The notes: a model not told the origin generated them from the sequence alone. A stretch of DNA of 64,000 nucleotides from Caulobacter sp. (GCA_016125585.1 WGLL01000002.1:124001-188000), one strand, 5' to 3'; shown: positions 27,659 through 37,829, counted from the stretch's first letter. Numbers and translations are program-made.

Positions 27659-27887
27659 GCCGGTCAACTCCCCGAACCCTGAGCGTCGTATACGCCTTTG
27701 GGTCCTGTTTAGGGGAGAATCTTGCCCCTTGTCGAGCCCAGCGATACCGCACCGCGAAAAATTATGCCGCACTGCGGTAGATGGCCGGGTCGGGGCCGGA
27801 TGCCGGACATGACAACGCCGGCGGCCCTCGCGGGCGCGCCGGCGTCAATGTCGCTCAGGACGGGGGCGCGGCCCCCGCGGGACGGCC

Positions 27888-28121
27888 TTAGTGGCCGCCG
27901 TCCTTCTTGTCGCGCAGGACAAAGATGCCGATGACCAGCACGGCCAGAGCCGGGATCAGGCCGCCGATGAAGCCGGCCGGGGTGCAGAACCACAGGACCA
28001 GGGCCAGGACCGCCGTGGCGATGGCCAGGGAGCCCCATTTGGTCAGACCCATGACGGCGTTATAGGTGGCGACCTGTTCGTGGATGTCCATCTCGCCGCG
28101 GTGGTACTCTTCGGAAGCCAT
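27888..28121 (-). CDS. aa3-type cytochrome c oxidase subunit IV
   Basis: 77 residues: MASEEYHRGEMDIHEQVATYNA then two membrane helices and a charged end (LRDKKDGGH). This matches the short alphaproteobacterial oxidase subunit IV, which often sits beside pntAA. It would join the aa3 terminal oxidase in the inner membrane; the other subunits are not in the window. 229 bp separate it from pntAA, enough for a promoter or terminator. Confidence 0.85.
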   Translation of the reverse strand: MASEEYHRGEMDIHEQVATYNAVMGLTKWGSLAIATAVLALVLWFCTPAGFIGGLIPALAVLVIGIFVLRDKKDGGH

Positions 28122-28203
28122 GATCTGTCCCGGGTTTCTTGCGTTGTCCGGGCGGGGATACAACGGTCGGGGCGGCGGCTCAAGACGCCATTCGCGCGCG
28201 CCT

Positions 28204-29406
28204 CTAGACCGCCTCGGTCGCCAGGCGGGCGGTCAGCCAGTCCAGCACCAGCCGGCCGGGGCGGGTGGCCCGCAGCCGCAGGGGATCGTCGGCCAGCAGG
28301 CCGTCCTCGACCATCTGTCGCACCAGCGGGGTTTGCGCGGTTAGGCCCAGCGGCGCCATGGCCGCGAAGCTGACCCCCTCGTCGATCCTCAGGCCCATCA
28401 GCAGCCGCTCCTCGGCGGCGCCCCCGGCGGTCAGGGTCTCGCGTTCGGCAAAGCCCAGGCCGGTCCGCGCCACGGCGGCGATATAGGCCTCGATGCCCCG
28501 CTCGGCGACGGTGGCGGTGCGCTCTCCGGCCAGGGTCAGGCGGCCCAGAGTCAGGCGACCATGGGCCCCCGGCCCGGCCCCGACATAGTCCTGGCCGCGC
28601 CAGTAGACGAGGTTGTGGCGCGAGCGGGCGGCCTCGCCCCGGGCGTGATTGGAGACCTCATAGGCGTCGAACCCCCGCGCCTCGAGCACGGCTTGCGTGG
28701 TTTCATAGAGGGCCGCGCCCAGGGCCTCGTCCGGCGGGGTGAAGCGGCCGCGCCGCACCGCCCGGTCGAAGGCGGTCCCCGCCTCGATGGTCAGCTGATA
28801 GGGCGAGATGTGGCCTGCGCCCCAGGCGATGGCGGTTTCCAGCTCCGTCGCCCAGGCGGCGGGGGTCTGGCTGGGCCGGGCGTAGATCAGGTCCAGCGAC
28901 AGGCGGGGAAACAGCCGCGCGGCGGTCTCCGCCGCCCGTCGGGCCGAGGCGGCGTCGTGGTTGCGGCCAAGGAAGCCCAGGGAGGCGTCATCCAGGGCCT
29001 GGACCCCGAGCGACAGGCGGTTGACCCCGGCGGCGGCGAAGCCGGCGAAGCGGCCGGTCTCGGCGTCGGTGGGATTGGCCTCGAGGCTGATCTCCAGGTC
29101 GTCGTCGGCGGTCCACAGTCGCCGGGCCTGGTCGATCATCGCCGCCGCCGCCGCCGGCTCCATCAGGGAGGGGGTGCCGCCGCCGAAGAAGATCGACACC
29201 AGCCGCCGGGGCCCGGTCAGGGCCCGCTGCGCCGCAAGGTCGTCCAGGATCGCCTTCGCCAGCCGCGCCTGCTCCCCGGTCCGCCCGCGATCGCGCACGA
29301 CATTGAAGTCGCAGTAGGGGCAGATGCGGGCGCAGTAGGGCCAGTGGATATAGACGCCCAGGGGCGGGGTTCCCGCCGGCCCGTCCCCGGCCGGGTCCCG
29401 CGTCAA
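28204..29406 (-). CDS. hemW: Radical SAM heme chaperone HemW
   Basis: 400 residues. The radical SAM cluster is C-x3-C-x2-C in [11 protein letters not shown], followed by [10 protein letters not shown] and a C-terminal HemN-like domain ([26 protein letters not shown]). HemW inserts heme into respiratory enzymes and is not the coproporphyrinogen dehydrogenase HemN; absence of the longer HemN N-terminus supports the HemW call. It overlaps rdgB by 4 nt. Confidence 0.92.
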   Translation of the reverse strand: MTRDPAGDGPAGTPPLGVYIHWPYCARICPYCDFNVVRDRGRTGEQARLAKAILDDLAAQRALTGPRRLVSIFFGGGTPSLMEPAAAAAMIDQARRLWTADDDLEISLEANPTDAETGRFAGFAAAGVNRLSLGVQALDDASLGFLGRNHDAASARRAAETAARLFPRLSLDLIYARPSQTPAAWATELETAIAWGAGHISPYQLTIEAGTAFDRAVRRGRFTPPDEALGAALYETTQAVLEARGFDAYEVSNHARGEAARSRHNLVYWRGQDYVGAGPGAHGRLTLGRLTLAGERTATVAERGIEAYIAAVARTGLGFAERETLTAGGAAEERLLMGLRIDEGVSFAAMAPLGLTAQTPLVRQMVEDGLLADDPLRLRATRPGRLVLDWLTARLATEAV

Positions 29407-30002
29407 AACAGGGCGGCCTTGAGCTTTTCGAAGGCCCGGGTGCGATGGCTGATGGCGTCCTTGGCCTCCGGCGCCATCTCGCCGAAGGTCAGCTCGCCGC
29501 CCTCCGGAACGAAGATCGGGTCATAGCCGAAGCCGAGGGTTCCCCGGCCCGGAAACACCAGGGCGCCGTCGACGCGACCCTCGACCACCACGGCCGGACC
29601 GTCGGGCCAGGCCACCGCCAGGGCGCAGGTGAACCAGGCGTGGCGGTCATCGGCGCCGATCTCTTCCAGCCGCTCGGCGACCTTGCCCATAGCGACGGCG
29701 AAGTCCTTCGTCGGTCCGGCCCAGCGGGCCGAGAAGATGCCGGGGGCGCCGTCCAGGGCGGTCACCGACAGGCCGCTGTCGTCGGCCAGGGCGATGCGGC
29801 CGGCGTGCTGCGCCGCGTGGCGGGCCTTGAGCAGGGCGTTGCCGACGAAGGTGCTCTCGGTCTCGTCCGGCTCGGGAATGTTCAATTCGGCGGCGGTCAG
29901 CACCGTGAAGCGGCCGTCCAGCAGGGCGGCCAGCTCGCGCGCCTTGCCGGGATTGTGGGTGGCGGCGACCAGGGTCTCGCCGGGAGGAAGCATCAGGGAC
30001 AT
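29403..30002 (-). CDS. rdgB: dITP/XTP pyrophosphatase (RdgB/HAM1)
   Basis: 199 residues from the ATG at 30002. It removes deaminated purine nucleotides (dITP, ITP, XTP) from the pool. Visible: [39 protein letters not shown] with the catalytic Asp, [10 protein letters not shown] and [11 protein letters not shown]. rdgB-hemW is a widespread gene pair. Divergent from the molybdenum hydroxylase genes. Confidence 0.95.
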   Translation of the reverse strand: MSLMLPPGETLVAATHNPGKARELAALLDGRFTVLTAAELNIPEPDETESTFVGNALLKARHAAQHAGRIALADDSGLSVTALDGAPGIFSARWAGPTKDFAVAMGKVAERLEEIGADDRHAWFTCALAVAWPDGPAVVVEGRVDGALVFPGRGTLGFGYDPIFVPEGGELTFGEMAPEAKDAISHRTRAFEKLKAALF

Positions 30003-30160
30003 GGCCCGCTTATCCCGCCGCCCCGCGCCCCTTTGCAAGCCCCGCCTTGCAGGCTCTCGCGGACCATCGGGACGCGGCTTGCAGAATTTTTCGCTGGCGC
30101 CCTTCCCGGTGAACAGCGTTAAGATACCTCCGTTCCCACTGAGCTTTGGAGGAGGGCCCA

Positions 30161-30631
30161 ATGGCTGTCAGTCTGGATGTCAACGGCAAGACCGTGAGCG
30201 TGGAGGCCGGCGAGGATACGCCGCTGCTGTGGGTCCTGCGGGACGAGATCGGCCTCACCGGCACGAAGTTCGGTTGCGGCATCGCCCAGTGCGGGGCCTG
30301 CACCGTTCACCTGAACGGCCAGCCGGTGCGGTCCTGCTCGCTGCCGGTCAGCGCGGCCGTCGGCCAGAAGATCACCACCATCGAAGGCCTCGGCGGCAAT
30401 CACCCCGCGCAGCAGGCCTGGGCCAAGCTGGACGTGCCGCAGTGCGGCTATTGCCAGTCGGGCCAGATCATGAGCGCCGCGGCCCTGCTGGCCGAAAACA
30501 GCGCGCCCAGCGACGAGGATATCGACGCGGCCATGAGCGGCAACATCTGTCGCTGCGGCACCTATCAGCGGATCCGCGCCGCCATCAAGGAAGCCGCGGG
30601 CATCGCCAAAGCCCTGCCGGCCGCCGGCTAG
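30161..30631 (+). CDS. iorA: Isoquinoline 1-oxidoreductase-type small (2Fe-2S) subunit
   Basis: 156 residues with RBS GGAGGAGGG 5-8 nt before the ATG. It holds two [2Fe-2S] clusters: plant-type C-x4-C-x2-C ([11 protein letters not shown]) plus a later Cys (RSCSLP), and the helical domain cluster C-x2-C (QCGYCQSGQ) with C-x1-C (NICRCGTY). It passes electrons from the molybdopterin subunit encoded 11 bp downstream. No FAD subunit is present, as in the Ior-type enzymes that feed a cytochrome or membrane acceptor. Confidence 0.9.
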   Translation: MAVSLDVNGKTVSVEAGEDTPLLWVLRDEIGLTGTKFGCGIAQCGACTVHLNGQPVRSCSLPVSAAVGQKITTIEGLGGNHPAQQAWAKLDVPQCGYCQSGQIMSAAALLAENSAPSDEDIDAAMSGNICRCGTYQRIRAAIKEAAGIAKALPAAG

Positions 30632-30642
30632 AGGAGAGCGCC

Positions 30643-32868
30643 ATGACCCGACATATCCGCAATCTGGCCGCCTCCGCCGCCCAGGCCGTCGGCGCCACCG
30701 TGGACCGCGCCGTCAAGGCCGGAACCACCCGCCGCGAGATGCTGGTCACCAGCGTCGCCGCCAGCGGCGCCCTGCTGGTCGGCTGCTCGATGGAAGACGT
30801 GATGAGCGCCGGCAGCCCGATCAAGCCCGGCGCCTTCGGCCCCTTCATCAAGATCAATCCCGACGGGGCGGTCACGGTGATCTCGAAACATATCGAGTTC
30901 GGCCAGGGCAACCACGCCGGCCTCGCCGCCATCGTCGCCGAGGAGCTCGACGCCGACTGGGCCCGGGTCAGCGTCGAACAGGCCCCGGCCAACGCCAAGC
31001 TCTACGCCAATCTCGGCATGGGGGTTCAGGGCACCGGCGGCTCCACCGCCATCGCCAACAGCTGGGACCAGCTGCGCAAGGCCGGCGCCGGGGCGCGGGC
31101 GATGTTCGTCCAGGCCGCGGCCAACAAGTGGCAGGTCGGGGCCGGCGGGATCACCGTCAAGGACGGCCTGGTCAGCCACGCCGCCTCGGGCAGGAGCGCC
31201 GGTTTCGGCGAGCTGCTGGCCGACGCCGCCAAGGTCACCCCGCCGGAGGCGCCGAAGCTGAAGGACCCCAAGGACTTCACCCTGATCGGCACCCCCCGGG
31301 TGCGGCGCAAGGACAGCGTGGTCAAGTCCAACGGCACGGCCCGCTTCACCCAGGACGTCCAGGAGGACGGCCTGCTGGTCGCCATGGTCGCCCATGCGCC
31401 CCGCTTCGGCGGCAAGGTGAAGAGCTTCGATGACGCCGCCGCCCGCAAGATTCCGGGCGTGGTCAATGTGTTCAAGATTCCCACCGGCGTCGCCGTGGTC
31501 GCCACCTCGACCTGGGCCGCCCGCCAGGGCCGCGAGGCCCTGACCGTGGAGTGGAACGAGGACAAGGCCGAAAAGCGCGGTTCCGACGTCATGCTGGCCG
31601 AATACAAGGCCATCGCCGGCGGCAAGGGCCCCGAGGATGTCAAATGGACCCCGTTCGAGACCCGGGGGGACATGGCCTCGGTCACCGACGGCGCCCTGTT
31701 CGAGGCGACCTACGACTTCCCCTACCTGGCCCATGCGGCCATGGAGCCGATGAACTGCGTCGCCCGGGTCAACGGCAACAACGCCCGCCTCAGCTTCGGC
31801 TCGCAGATCCCCACGGTCGATCAGCTCAACACCGCCAAGATCGTCGGCAACCTGCCCGGCGCGGTGCAGATCGAGACCCTGTTCGCCGGCGGCAGCTTCG
31901 GGCGGCGGGCCAACTTCCAGTCCGACTATGTGGCCGAGTGCGTCCACATCGCCAAGAAGGTCGGCAAGGGCACGCCGGTGAAGCTGGTCTGGACCCGCGA
32001 GGACGACATGCGCGCCGGCCTGTTCCGGCCGATGGTGCATCATGACGTCAAGATCCGGCTGGACAAGGACGGCTACCCGGCCAGCTGGCGTCACCGCATC
32101 GTCACCCAGTCGATCATGAAGGGCTCGCCCATGGGCACGCCCAAGCTGGACGAGACCGCCGTCGAGGGCGCGCTCGGATCGCCCTATCTGAAGGCCACGC
32201 CGGCGGTCGACGGCCAGGTCGCCCTGCCCGACGCCGGGGTTCCGGTGCTGTGGTGGCGCTCGGTGGGCGCCACCCACACCGCCTTTGTCATGGAACACAC
32301 CATCGACCAGCTGGCTCTCAAGGCCGGCAAGGATCCGGTCGAATACCGCCGGGCCCTGTACCGCAAGGCCGACGCCAAGCGGCATCTGGCCGTGCTCGAC
32401 CTGGCCCTGGAGAAGGCCGGGCCCAAGCCGGCCGAGGGCTATACCCGCGGCGTGGCGGTGCATGAGAGCTTCGGCTCGGTGGTCGCCGAGATTGCCGAGG
32501 TCAAGATCGGCCCCGGAGGCGAGCCCCGGGTCGGCCGGGTGGTCACGGCGGTCGACTGCGGCATCGCCATCTCGCCCGACCAGATCGCCGCCCAGATGGA
32601 AGGCGGGGTCTGCTACGGCCTGTCGGCTGCCCTCTATGGCCAGATCACCCTGAAGGACGGGGCGGTGCAGGAAGGCAACTTCGACACCTACCGCGTGCTG
32701 CGCAACAACGAGGCGCCGACGGTCGAGACCTGGATCCTGCCGTCGAACAACGCCCCCAGCGGCGTCGGCGAGCCGGGCACCCCGGTGATCGCGCCGGCGG
32801 TGGCCAACGCCCTGCTGGCCATGGGCCGTCCGGCGACGAACAGCCTGCCGATGGTCAAACCCGCCTGA
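30643..32868 (+). CDS. iorB: Isoquinoline 1-oxidoreductase-type large (molybdopterin) subunit
   Basis: 741 residues. A Tat-type signal (TRREMLVTS) with a lipobox-like LVGC suggests export and possibly lipid anchoring, common in this family. The molybdopterin domains show GVQGTGGSTAI, MEPMNCVARV, FAGGSFGRR and the C-terminal GVGEPGTPVIAPAVANAL with the catalytic Glu. It hydroxylates an N-heteroaromatic or aldehyde; the natural substrate is unknown. Together with the 2Fe-2S subunit it forms a two-subunit enzyme. Cofactor would be the cytosine-dinucleotide form in this family. Confidence 0.9.
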   Translation: MTRHIRNLAASAAQAVGATVDRAVKAGTTRREMLVTSVAASGALLVGCSMEDVMSAGSPIKPGAFGPFIKINPDGAVTVISKHIEFGQGNHAGLAAIVAEELDADWARVSVEQAPANAKLYANLGMGVQGTGGSTAIANSWDQLRKAGAGARAMFVQAAANKWQVGAGGITVKDGLVSHAASGRSAGFGELLADAAKVTPPEAPKLKDPKDFTLIGTPRVRRKDSVVKSNGTARFTQDVQEDGLLVAMVAHAPRFGGKVKSFDDAAARKIPGVVNVFKIPTGVAVVATSTWAARQGREALTVEWNEDKAEKRGSDVMLAEYKAIAGGKGPEDVKWTPFETRGDMASVTDGALFEATYDFPYLAHAAMEPMNCVARVNGNNARLSFGSQIPTVDQLNTAKIVGNLPGAVQIETLFAGGSFGRRANFQSDYVAECVHIAKKVGKGTPVKLVWTREDDMRAGLFRPMVHHDVKIRLDKDGYPASWRHRIVTQSIMKGSPMGTPKLDETAVEGALGSPYLKATPAVDGQVALPDAGVPVLWWRSVGATHTAFVMEHTIDQLALKAGKDPVEYRRALYRKADAKRHLAVLDLALEKAGPKPAEGYTRGVAVHESFGSVVAEIAEVKIGPGGEPRVGRVVTAVDCGIAISPDQIAAQMEGGVCYGLSAALYGQITLKDGAVQEGNFDTYRVLRNNEAPTVETWILPSNNAPSGVGEPGTPVIAPAVANALLAMGRPATNSLPMVKPA

Positions 32869-32880
32869 TCAGGGATGTCT

Positions 32881-32937
32881 CCTTCTCCCGCTCGCCGGGA
32901 GAAGGTGGCCCCGCTGCGCGGGGTCGGATGAGGGCGG
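32881..32937. repeat. Single palindromic unit of the CCTTCTCCC family
   Basis: CCTTCTCCCG pairs with CGGGAGAAGG at once, followed by a second hairpin GGCCCCGC/GCGGGGTC and GGATGAGGG. It is the same unit that occurs in mirrored pairs elsewhere (12845-12895 is closest), here unpaired. Confidence 0.8.
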
Positions 32938-32980
32938 CACCGGCTTCCGAATGGCGCCAACGAAAGGTGAGAGACCCCGC

Positions 32981-33340
32981 CTAGAGCGCCCCTTCGCGGT
33001 CCAGGGTCTCCAGGGCCTTGCGGACCTGGGTCATGTGCAGCACCGCCAACAGCGGGGCGAGGGTCACCCGCACGCCCAGCAGCACCACCGCGCCGGACAG
33101 GGTCAGGTCCAGGCTGCGGCTCTCGATCTTGAACCAGCCGCCGAGCAGGAAGCTGGCGATGACCACGCCCCACAGGGCCGCCAGTTTCGGGGCGCGCAGG
33201 CTCACCGTGCCGCCGCGCCAGACCACCGGCACCGAGGTCCCGGCGGGAATTCGCTTCCAGGCGGCCCAGGACATCGAGGCCATGATGCCGAGGGCGAAGA
33301 TCCAGAAGACGTCGCCGGCGATGGACAGGGCCTGGATCAA
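32981..33340 (-). CDS. Small membrane protein coupled to Kup
   Basis: 119 residues from a TTG at 33340 that overlaps the kup stop (TTGA), with AGGTGA just upstream. Three hydrophobic segments (about 5-25, 50-70, 83-104) and a cytoplasmic C-terminus TQVRKALETLDREGAL. It is translated directly after the potassium transporter, which suggests a functional link. I do not recognise a family. Confidence 0.6.
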   Translation of the reverse strand: MIQALSIAGDVFWIFALGIMASMSWAAWKRIPAGTSVPVVWRGGTVSLRAPKLAALWGVVIASFLLGGWFKIESRSLDLTLSGAVVLLGVRVTLAPLLAVLHMTQVRKALETLDREGAL

Positions 33341-35316
33341 ACCGTCACCTGGGCGCCCAGCTCGACCACCCGGCCGGGCGGAATCTTGAAGAAGTCGGTC
33401 GGGTTGGCGGCGTTCTTCATCAGGAAGATGAACAGCTTGTCCTGCCACAGGGGCATCCCGCTGTGGGCGCTGGGCACGATCGACCGACGGCCCAGGAAGA
33501 CGCTGGTGGTCATGATGTCGAACTTCAGACCCTGCTTGCGGCACAGGGCCAGGGCCTTGGGCACGTTGGGCGATTCCATGAAGCCGTAGGTGATGATCAG
33601 CTTCTTGAAGTCCTCGTTGACCTTCTCGATCTTGACCCGGTCGACCTGGGCCACGCGGGGGGTCTCGGCGGTGCGCACCGTGGCGATGATGTTCTTCTCG
33701 TGCAGCACCTTGTTGTGCTTGAGATTGTGCATCAGGGCGACGGGGGTCATGTCCGGATCGCTGGTCAGGAAGATGGCGGTGCCGGGCGCGCGGTGCGGGG
33801 CGCGGGCCTCGAGAATGCCGATCAGGTCGCTGAGCGGCACGGAGTCGCGGCGGGTCTTTTCGGTGAGGATCTGGGCGCCCCGGGTCCAGGTCCACATGAT
33901 CACCACCAGCACGGCGCCGAACACCAGCGGCATCCAGGCGCCCTGCGGAATCTTCAGCATGTTGGAGGAGATGAAGGTCAGGTCCAGCGCCAGCAGCGGC
34001 ACCAGCACCGCCAGGGTCGCCGCCCAGCTCCATTTCCACAGGAAGCGGATGATGACGAAGGCCAGCAGGCTGTCGATGAACATCGAGCCGGTGACGGCGA
34101 TGCCGTAGGCGGCGGCGAGGTTGGACGAGGTCTTGAAGCTGAACAGCAGCACCAGCACCCCGATCAGGAGCATGGTGTTGACCTGCGGCACATAGATCTG
34201 GCCGGCCTGGGTCTCGCTGGTGCGGCGGATGTCGATGCGCGGCAGCAGGCCCAGCTGCACCGCCTGCTGGGTGACCGAGAAGGCGCCGGTGATCACCGCC
34301 TGGCTGGCGATGATGGTGGCCACCATGGCCAGGATCAGGATCGGCCAGTAGACGGCCTGGGGGATCATGTCGAAGAAGGGGTTCAGCCGCGCCTCGGGAT
34401 TGTTGAGGATCAGCGCGCCCTGGCCCAGGTAGTTGAGCACCAGGCAGGGGAAGACCAGGCCCACCCAGCCGGCCCGGATCGGCGCCTTGCCGAAGTGGCC
34501 CATGTCCGAATACAGCGCCTCGGCCCCGGTCACCGCCAGGAAGACGCTGCCCAGGATGACAAAGCCCAGGAAGCCGTTCTGGAACAGGAACAGGATGCCG
34601 TAGTGGGGGCTGATGGCGCGGAAGATCGAGAGGTCGTCGGCCAGGTGGTAAATCCCTAGTCCCCCCAGCACCAGGAACCAGGCGGCGGTGATCGGGCCGA
34701 ACAGGGCGGCGACGCGGTGGGTGCCCCGCGACTGCACCAGGAACAGGGCGATGAGAATCCCGGCCGAGATCGGCAGGATCAGGTGGTCGAGCTGGCCGTT
34801 CAGCCCCGGTCCGTCCTTCAGGCCCTCGACCGCCGACAGCACCGAGACCGCCGGGGTGATGATGCCGTCGCCGTAGAACAGGGCGGCGCCGATGACGCCG
34901 AGGAAGAAGACGGTGGCCGAACGCTTGCCGTTGGGCTTGGCCAGGGTTTTGCGGGCCAGGGCCATCAAGGCCAGGGTGCCGCCCTCGCCCTTGTTGTCGG
35001 CCCGCATCAGCAGGACGACGTATTTCAGGGTCACCACGAGGATCAGGGCCCAGATCACCAGGCTGACGACGCCCAGCACGGCCAGTTCGCTGGTGCCGCC
35101 GCTGCGGGAATGGGCCAGGGCCTCGCGCATGGCGTAGAGCGGGCTGGTGCCGATGTCGCCGAACACCACGCCGATGGCGCCCAGGGCCAGGGCCCAGAAG
35201 CCGCCGTGGCCATGGCCGTCGGTCGTCTGCCCCGGCGGCGCGGCGGCCGGGGGTTGAAGGTCGGCGGAAGCGGACGGGGCGGCGGCGGGGGCCGGGTCGA
35301 TGGGCTCAGAGGCCAT
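33337..35316 (-). CDS. kup: Potassium uptake transporter Kup
   Basis: 659 residues, a KUP-family proton-coupled K+ importer. About twelve membrane helices after an Ala/Pro-rich N-terminal tail, with GAIGVVFGDIGTSPLYA, LMRADNKGEGGTLALM, GVIGAALFYGDGIITPAVSVLSA and the C-terminal cytoplasmic domain (residues ~540-659, VFLGRRSIVPSAHSGMPLW). The 35-residue N-terminal tail is longer than in some homologues. Confidence 0.96.
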   Translation of the reverse strand: MASEPIDPAPAAAPSASADLQPPAAAPPGQTTDGHGHGGFWALALGAIGVVFGDIGTSPLYAMREALAHSRSGGTSELAVLGVVSLVIWALILVVTLKYVVLLMRADNKGEGGTLALMALARKTLAKPNGKRSATVFFLGVIGAALFYGDGIITPAVSVLSAVEGLKDGPGLNGQLDHLILPISAGILIALFLVQSRGTHRVAALFGPITAAWFLVLGGLGIYHLADDLSIFRAISPHYGILFLFQNGFLGFVILGSVFLAVTGAEALYSDMGHFGKAPIRAGWVGLVFPCLVLNYLGQGALILNNPEARLNPFFDMIPQAVYWPILILAMVATIIASQAVITGAFSVTQQAVQLGLLPRIDIRRTSETQAGQIYVPQVNTMLLIGVLVLLFSFKTSSNLAAAYGIAVTGSMFIDSLLAFVIIRFLWKWSWAATLAVLVPLLALDLTFISSNMLKIPQGAWMPLVFGAVLVVIMWTWTRGAQILTEKTRRDSVPLSDLIGILEARAPHRAPGTAIFLTSDPDMTPVALMHNLKHNKVLHEKNIIATVRTAETPRVAQVDRVKIEKVNEDFKKLIITYGFMESPNVPKALALCRKQGLKFDIMTTSVFLGRRSIVPSAHSGMPLWQDKLFIFLMKNAANPTDFFKIPPGRVVELGAQVTV

Positions 35317-35483
35317 GCAATCAGAATCCAGTGGCCGGGTACCGGCCTCTCGGAGCCCAACATTGGGGCGCGGCGGGCGCGATACACCCTTTCAGGAACC
35401 GCTTCAATCGCCCAACGGTTTCCGCGGCCCGGCCGATTTCCATTGCGAACCGGCCGGGGGCGCCTACCTTTCAGTCAACAGCG

Positions 35484-35915
35484 ATGTCCGACAGTCAGAA
35501 ATTCCCCGTTGCGGCCCACGCCCTGGCCTACCTCGCCCACAAGGGCGCGGACGCTTCGGCGCGCGCGATCTCCAGCGCCGAGCTGGCCGCCTCGATGCCG
35601 ACCAATCCGGTGGTGGTGCGGCGGGTCACCGCCATGCTGGCCCGGGCGGGCCTGATCGCCACCCGCATGGGCGCCGGCGGCGGCGCCTGGCTGACCCGGC
35701 CGCCGGCGGACATCACCCTGGACGAGGTGCTGCGGGCGGTCGATGGCTGCACCCACCTGGGGGTGGCCCCGGCCGGGGTGAAGGGCTGTCCGGTCGGCGA
35801 GCGCATTCCCGATGCGGTCAGCGCCGCCATCCGCGCCGCCGACGCCGCCGCCTCGGAGCGGCTGGCGCGGATCTCGGTCGCCGATCTGCTGCGTGAGCCG
35901 GCGACGGCGGCCTGA
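35484..35915 (+). CDS. Rrf2 family transcriptional regulator without the Fe-S triad
   Basis: 143 residues with an N-terminal winged helix (SSAELAASMPTNPVVVRRVTAML) and a short dimerisation helix. Rrf2 members such as IscR carry three Cys for a cluster; here only C-x12-C (CTHLGVAPAGVKGC) is seen, so an Fe-S cluster is unlikely, as in the YwnA-type branch. It is divergent from kup and may regulate itself or its neighbours; the target is unknown. Confidence 0.85.
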   Translation: MSDSQKFPVAAHALAYLAHKGADASARAISSAELAASMPTNPVVVRRVTAMLARAGLIATRMGAGGGAWLTRPPADITLDEVLRAVDGCTHLGVAPAGVKGCPVGERIPDAVSAAIRAADAAASERLARISVADLLREPATAA

Positions 35916-36002
35916 GCGGGCCGGTGCGGCGGCGATTGCACTTGAGCCCGGCGCAGGCCAGTTTCAGCGTCTGACGCTTTACGATTGAGGACACCCCGCC
36001 GC

Positions 36003-36809
36003 ATGGCCCGTCGCCTCGCCCTGATCACCGGCGCCTCCGCCGGCATCGGCGCCGCCTTCGCCCGCATCTACGCCGCCCATGGCTATGACGTGGCCCTGAC
36101 CGCCCGGCGGGCCGACAAGCTGACGGCCCTGGCCGAGGACATCTCCCTGCGGGCCGGGGTCGAGACCCTGACCATCGCCGCGGACCTGGCCGATCCGGCC
36201 GCCCCCGACGCCATCCTCGCCGAGCTCGCCGCCCACGGCCGCCAGGTCGATGCCCTGGTCAACAACGCCGGCTATGGCCTGACCGGCCTCTTTGCCGAGA
36301 CCGACTGGCACGACCAGAAGGACTTCATCCAGGTGATGGTCACCGCCCCATCCGAACTGGCCCACCGGGTCGTGGCCGGCATGGTCGAGCGGCGCTTCGG
36401 CCGCATCGTCAATGTCGCTTCCCTGGCCGGGCTGATGCCGGGGGCCGCCGGCCACACCCTCTACGCCGCGTCCAAGAGCTATCTGGTGCGGTTCTCCCAG
36501 AGCCTGCATCTGGAGACCGCCAATACCGGCGTCCACGTCAGCGCCCTCTGCCCGGGCTTCACCTACAGCGAGTTCCACGACGTCAACGGCACCCGCGACC
36601 TGGTGACCCGCTCGACCCCCGGCTGGCTGTGGCTGGGCGCCGACGAGGTGGCCGCCAACGGCTATGAGGCGGCCGAGGCCAACCGCCCGGTCTGCGTGCC
36701 CGGCGCCCCCAACAAGGCCATCGCCGTGCTGGCCAAGCTGCTGCCCGACGAATGGCTGCTGGCCCTGCTGGCCAGTCAGGGCGGACGATTCCGCAACACC
36801 CGGGCCTGA
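36003..36809 (+). CDS. Short-chain dehydrogenase/reductase
   Basis: 268 residues with TGASAGIGAAFARIYA (cofactor site), LVNNAGYGLTG, a catalytic Ser in NVASLAG, and Y-x3-K as YAASKSY. The Arg pair after strand 2 (TARRADKL) favours NADP(H). Substrate unknown. It is followed by a small membrane protein gene 20 bp on. Confidence 0.88.
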   Translation: MARRLALITGASAGIGAAFARIYAAHGYDVALTARRADKLTALAEDISLRAGVETLTIAADLADPAAPDAILAELAAHGRQVDALVNNAGYGLTGLFAETDWHDQKDFIQVMVTAPSELAHRVVAGMVERRFGRIVNVASLAGLMPGAAGHTLYAASKSYLVRFSQSLHLETANTGVHVSALCPGFTYSEFHDVNGTRDLVTRSTPGWLWLGADEVAANGYEAAEANRPVCVPGAPNKAIAVLAKLLPDEWLLALLASQGGRFRNTRA

Positions 36810-36829
36810 CCGCCCGACCGGAGGGTCAG

Positions 36830-37087
36830 ATGCCGTTCCTCGCCGCCGTGCTCTCTGTCTTCGCCCTCGGGGCGCTGATTCTCGCCGTCGTCGCCGCCGT
36901 CGGCGGACCCAGGAAGGCCGACCGTCTTGGCGCGGCTGTGCTGCCCGAGGCCTTGCGGGGCGGATCGACCGGAGGTCTGCTGACCGCCCTTGAAGGCGTC
37001 GGCGGCCGCTGGACGAGGGCCGGGCTGCTGCTTCTGGCCGCCCTGGCCTGCGCGGGCGGGGCGGCGCTGGTCGTCGCGGCCTTCTGA
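36830..37087 (+). CDS. Small membrane protein of unknown function
   Basis: 85 residues, two hydrophobic helices (about 2-25 and 63-84) joined by a polar loop PRKADRLGAAVLPEALRGGS. RBS GGAGG precedes the ATG by 5-6 nt. It is in an operon with the SDR gene. No family recognised. Confidence 0.6.
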   Translation: MPFLAAVLSVFALGALILAVVAAVGGPRKADRLGAAVLPEALRGGSTGGLLTALEGVGGRWTRAGLLLLAALACAGGAALVVAAF

Positions 37088-37136
37088 TCCGCCCCCCGGA
37101 ATGGCGGACGCGGCCGGTTGTCAGGCCGCGCGGGGT

Positions 37137-37829
37137 CTAGGAGCTGGCGTAGGGCGCCGCCGCCTCGGGCTGCACCAGGTTGCGGGTGGTCTCGGCCACG
37201 CCGGAGATGATGAACTGCACGGCCATGGCGCAGACGATCAGCCCCAGCACCCGGACGATGATGGTCATGCCGATGCGGCCCAGGGCCCGGCTGATCAGCG
37301 GGGTCAGCCAGAAGCAGATCATCGTGGCCAGCGACACCCCCAGCAGCACCAGCACCCCGACCAGATCCCCCGCCGGTCCCAGCTTCTTGGCCTTGCTGGC
37401 GTAGATGACGACGGTGGAGATGGCCCCCGGCCCGATCAGCAGGGGCATGGCGAAGGGCACCACCAGCCGCTCGAAGCGGCGGCGGGCGTAGGCGGCGGCG
37501 CCCTCGACCTCGCCGGCCTCGGCGGCGTCGGCGAACTTTCCGGTGAAGTCGTCGCGGGCCATGTCGAGGCCCAGCAGGAACAGGATCACCCCGCCGGCGA
37601 TGCGGAAGGCCGGCAGGGAGATGCCGAAGAACTCCAGCAGGGTGACGCCGGTGAAGTAGAAGAAGGTCAGGAACAGGAAGGCGAAGGCGCAGATGAACAG
37701 CGCCACCATGCGCCGCCCGGAGGCCAGGGCGCCCGCCGTCGCGGCCGCGAATACCGGCACGTTGCCGATCGGATCGATCAGGGCGAACAGGGCGACGAAG
37801 AAGTTGACGGCGAAGTCTGTGACGCTCAT
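37137..37829 (-). CDS. MarC family integral membrane protein
   Basis: 230 residues with six hydrophobic helices. It starts MSVTDFAVNFFVALFALIDPIGNVPVF, the usual MarC opening, and contains LLIGPGAISTVV and TPLISRALGRIGMTIIVRVLGLI. MarC/YchE proteins are membrane proteins of uncertain transport role; they are not proven multidrug exporters. Divergent from pyrF. Confidence 0.9.
   Translation of the reverse strand: MSVTDFAVNFFVALFALIDPIGNVPVFAAATAGALASGRRMVALFICAFAFLFLTFFYFTGVTLLEFFGISLPAFRIAGGVILFLLGLDMARDDFTGKFADAAEAGEVEGAAAYARRRFERLVVPFAMPLLIGPGAISTVVIYASKAKKLGPAGDLVGVLVLLGVSLATMICFWLTPLISRALGRIGMTIIVRVLGLIVCAMAVQFIISGVAETTRNLVQPEAAAPYASS

Noticed and set aside
35395..35420. Second EcfG-type promoter before the Rrf2 gene
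   Set aside because: GGAAC is followed 17 nt later by GGTT, not CGTT; the -10 element does not match.
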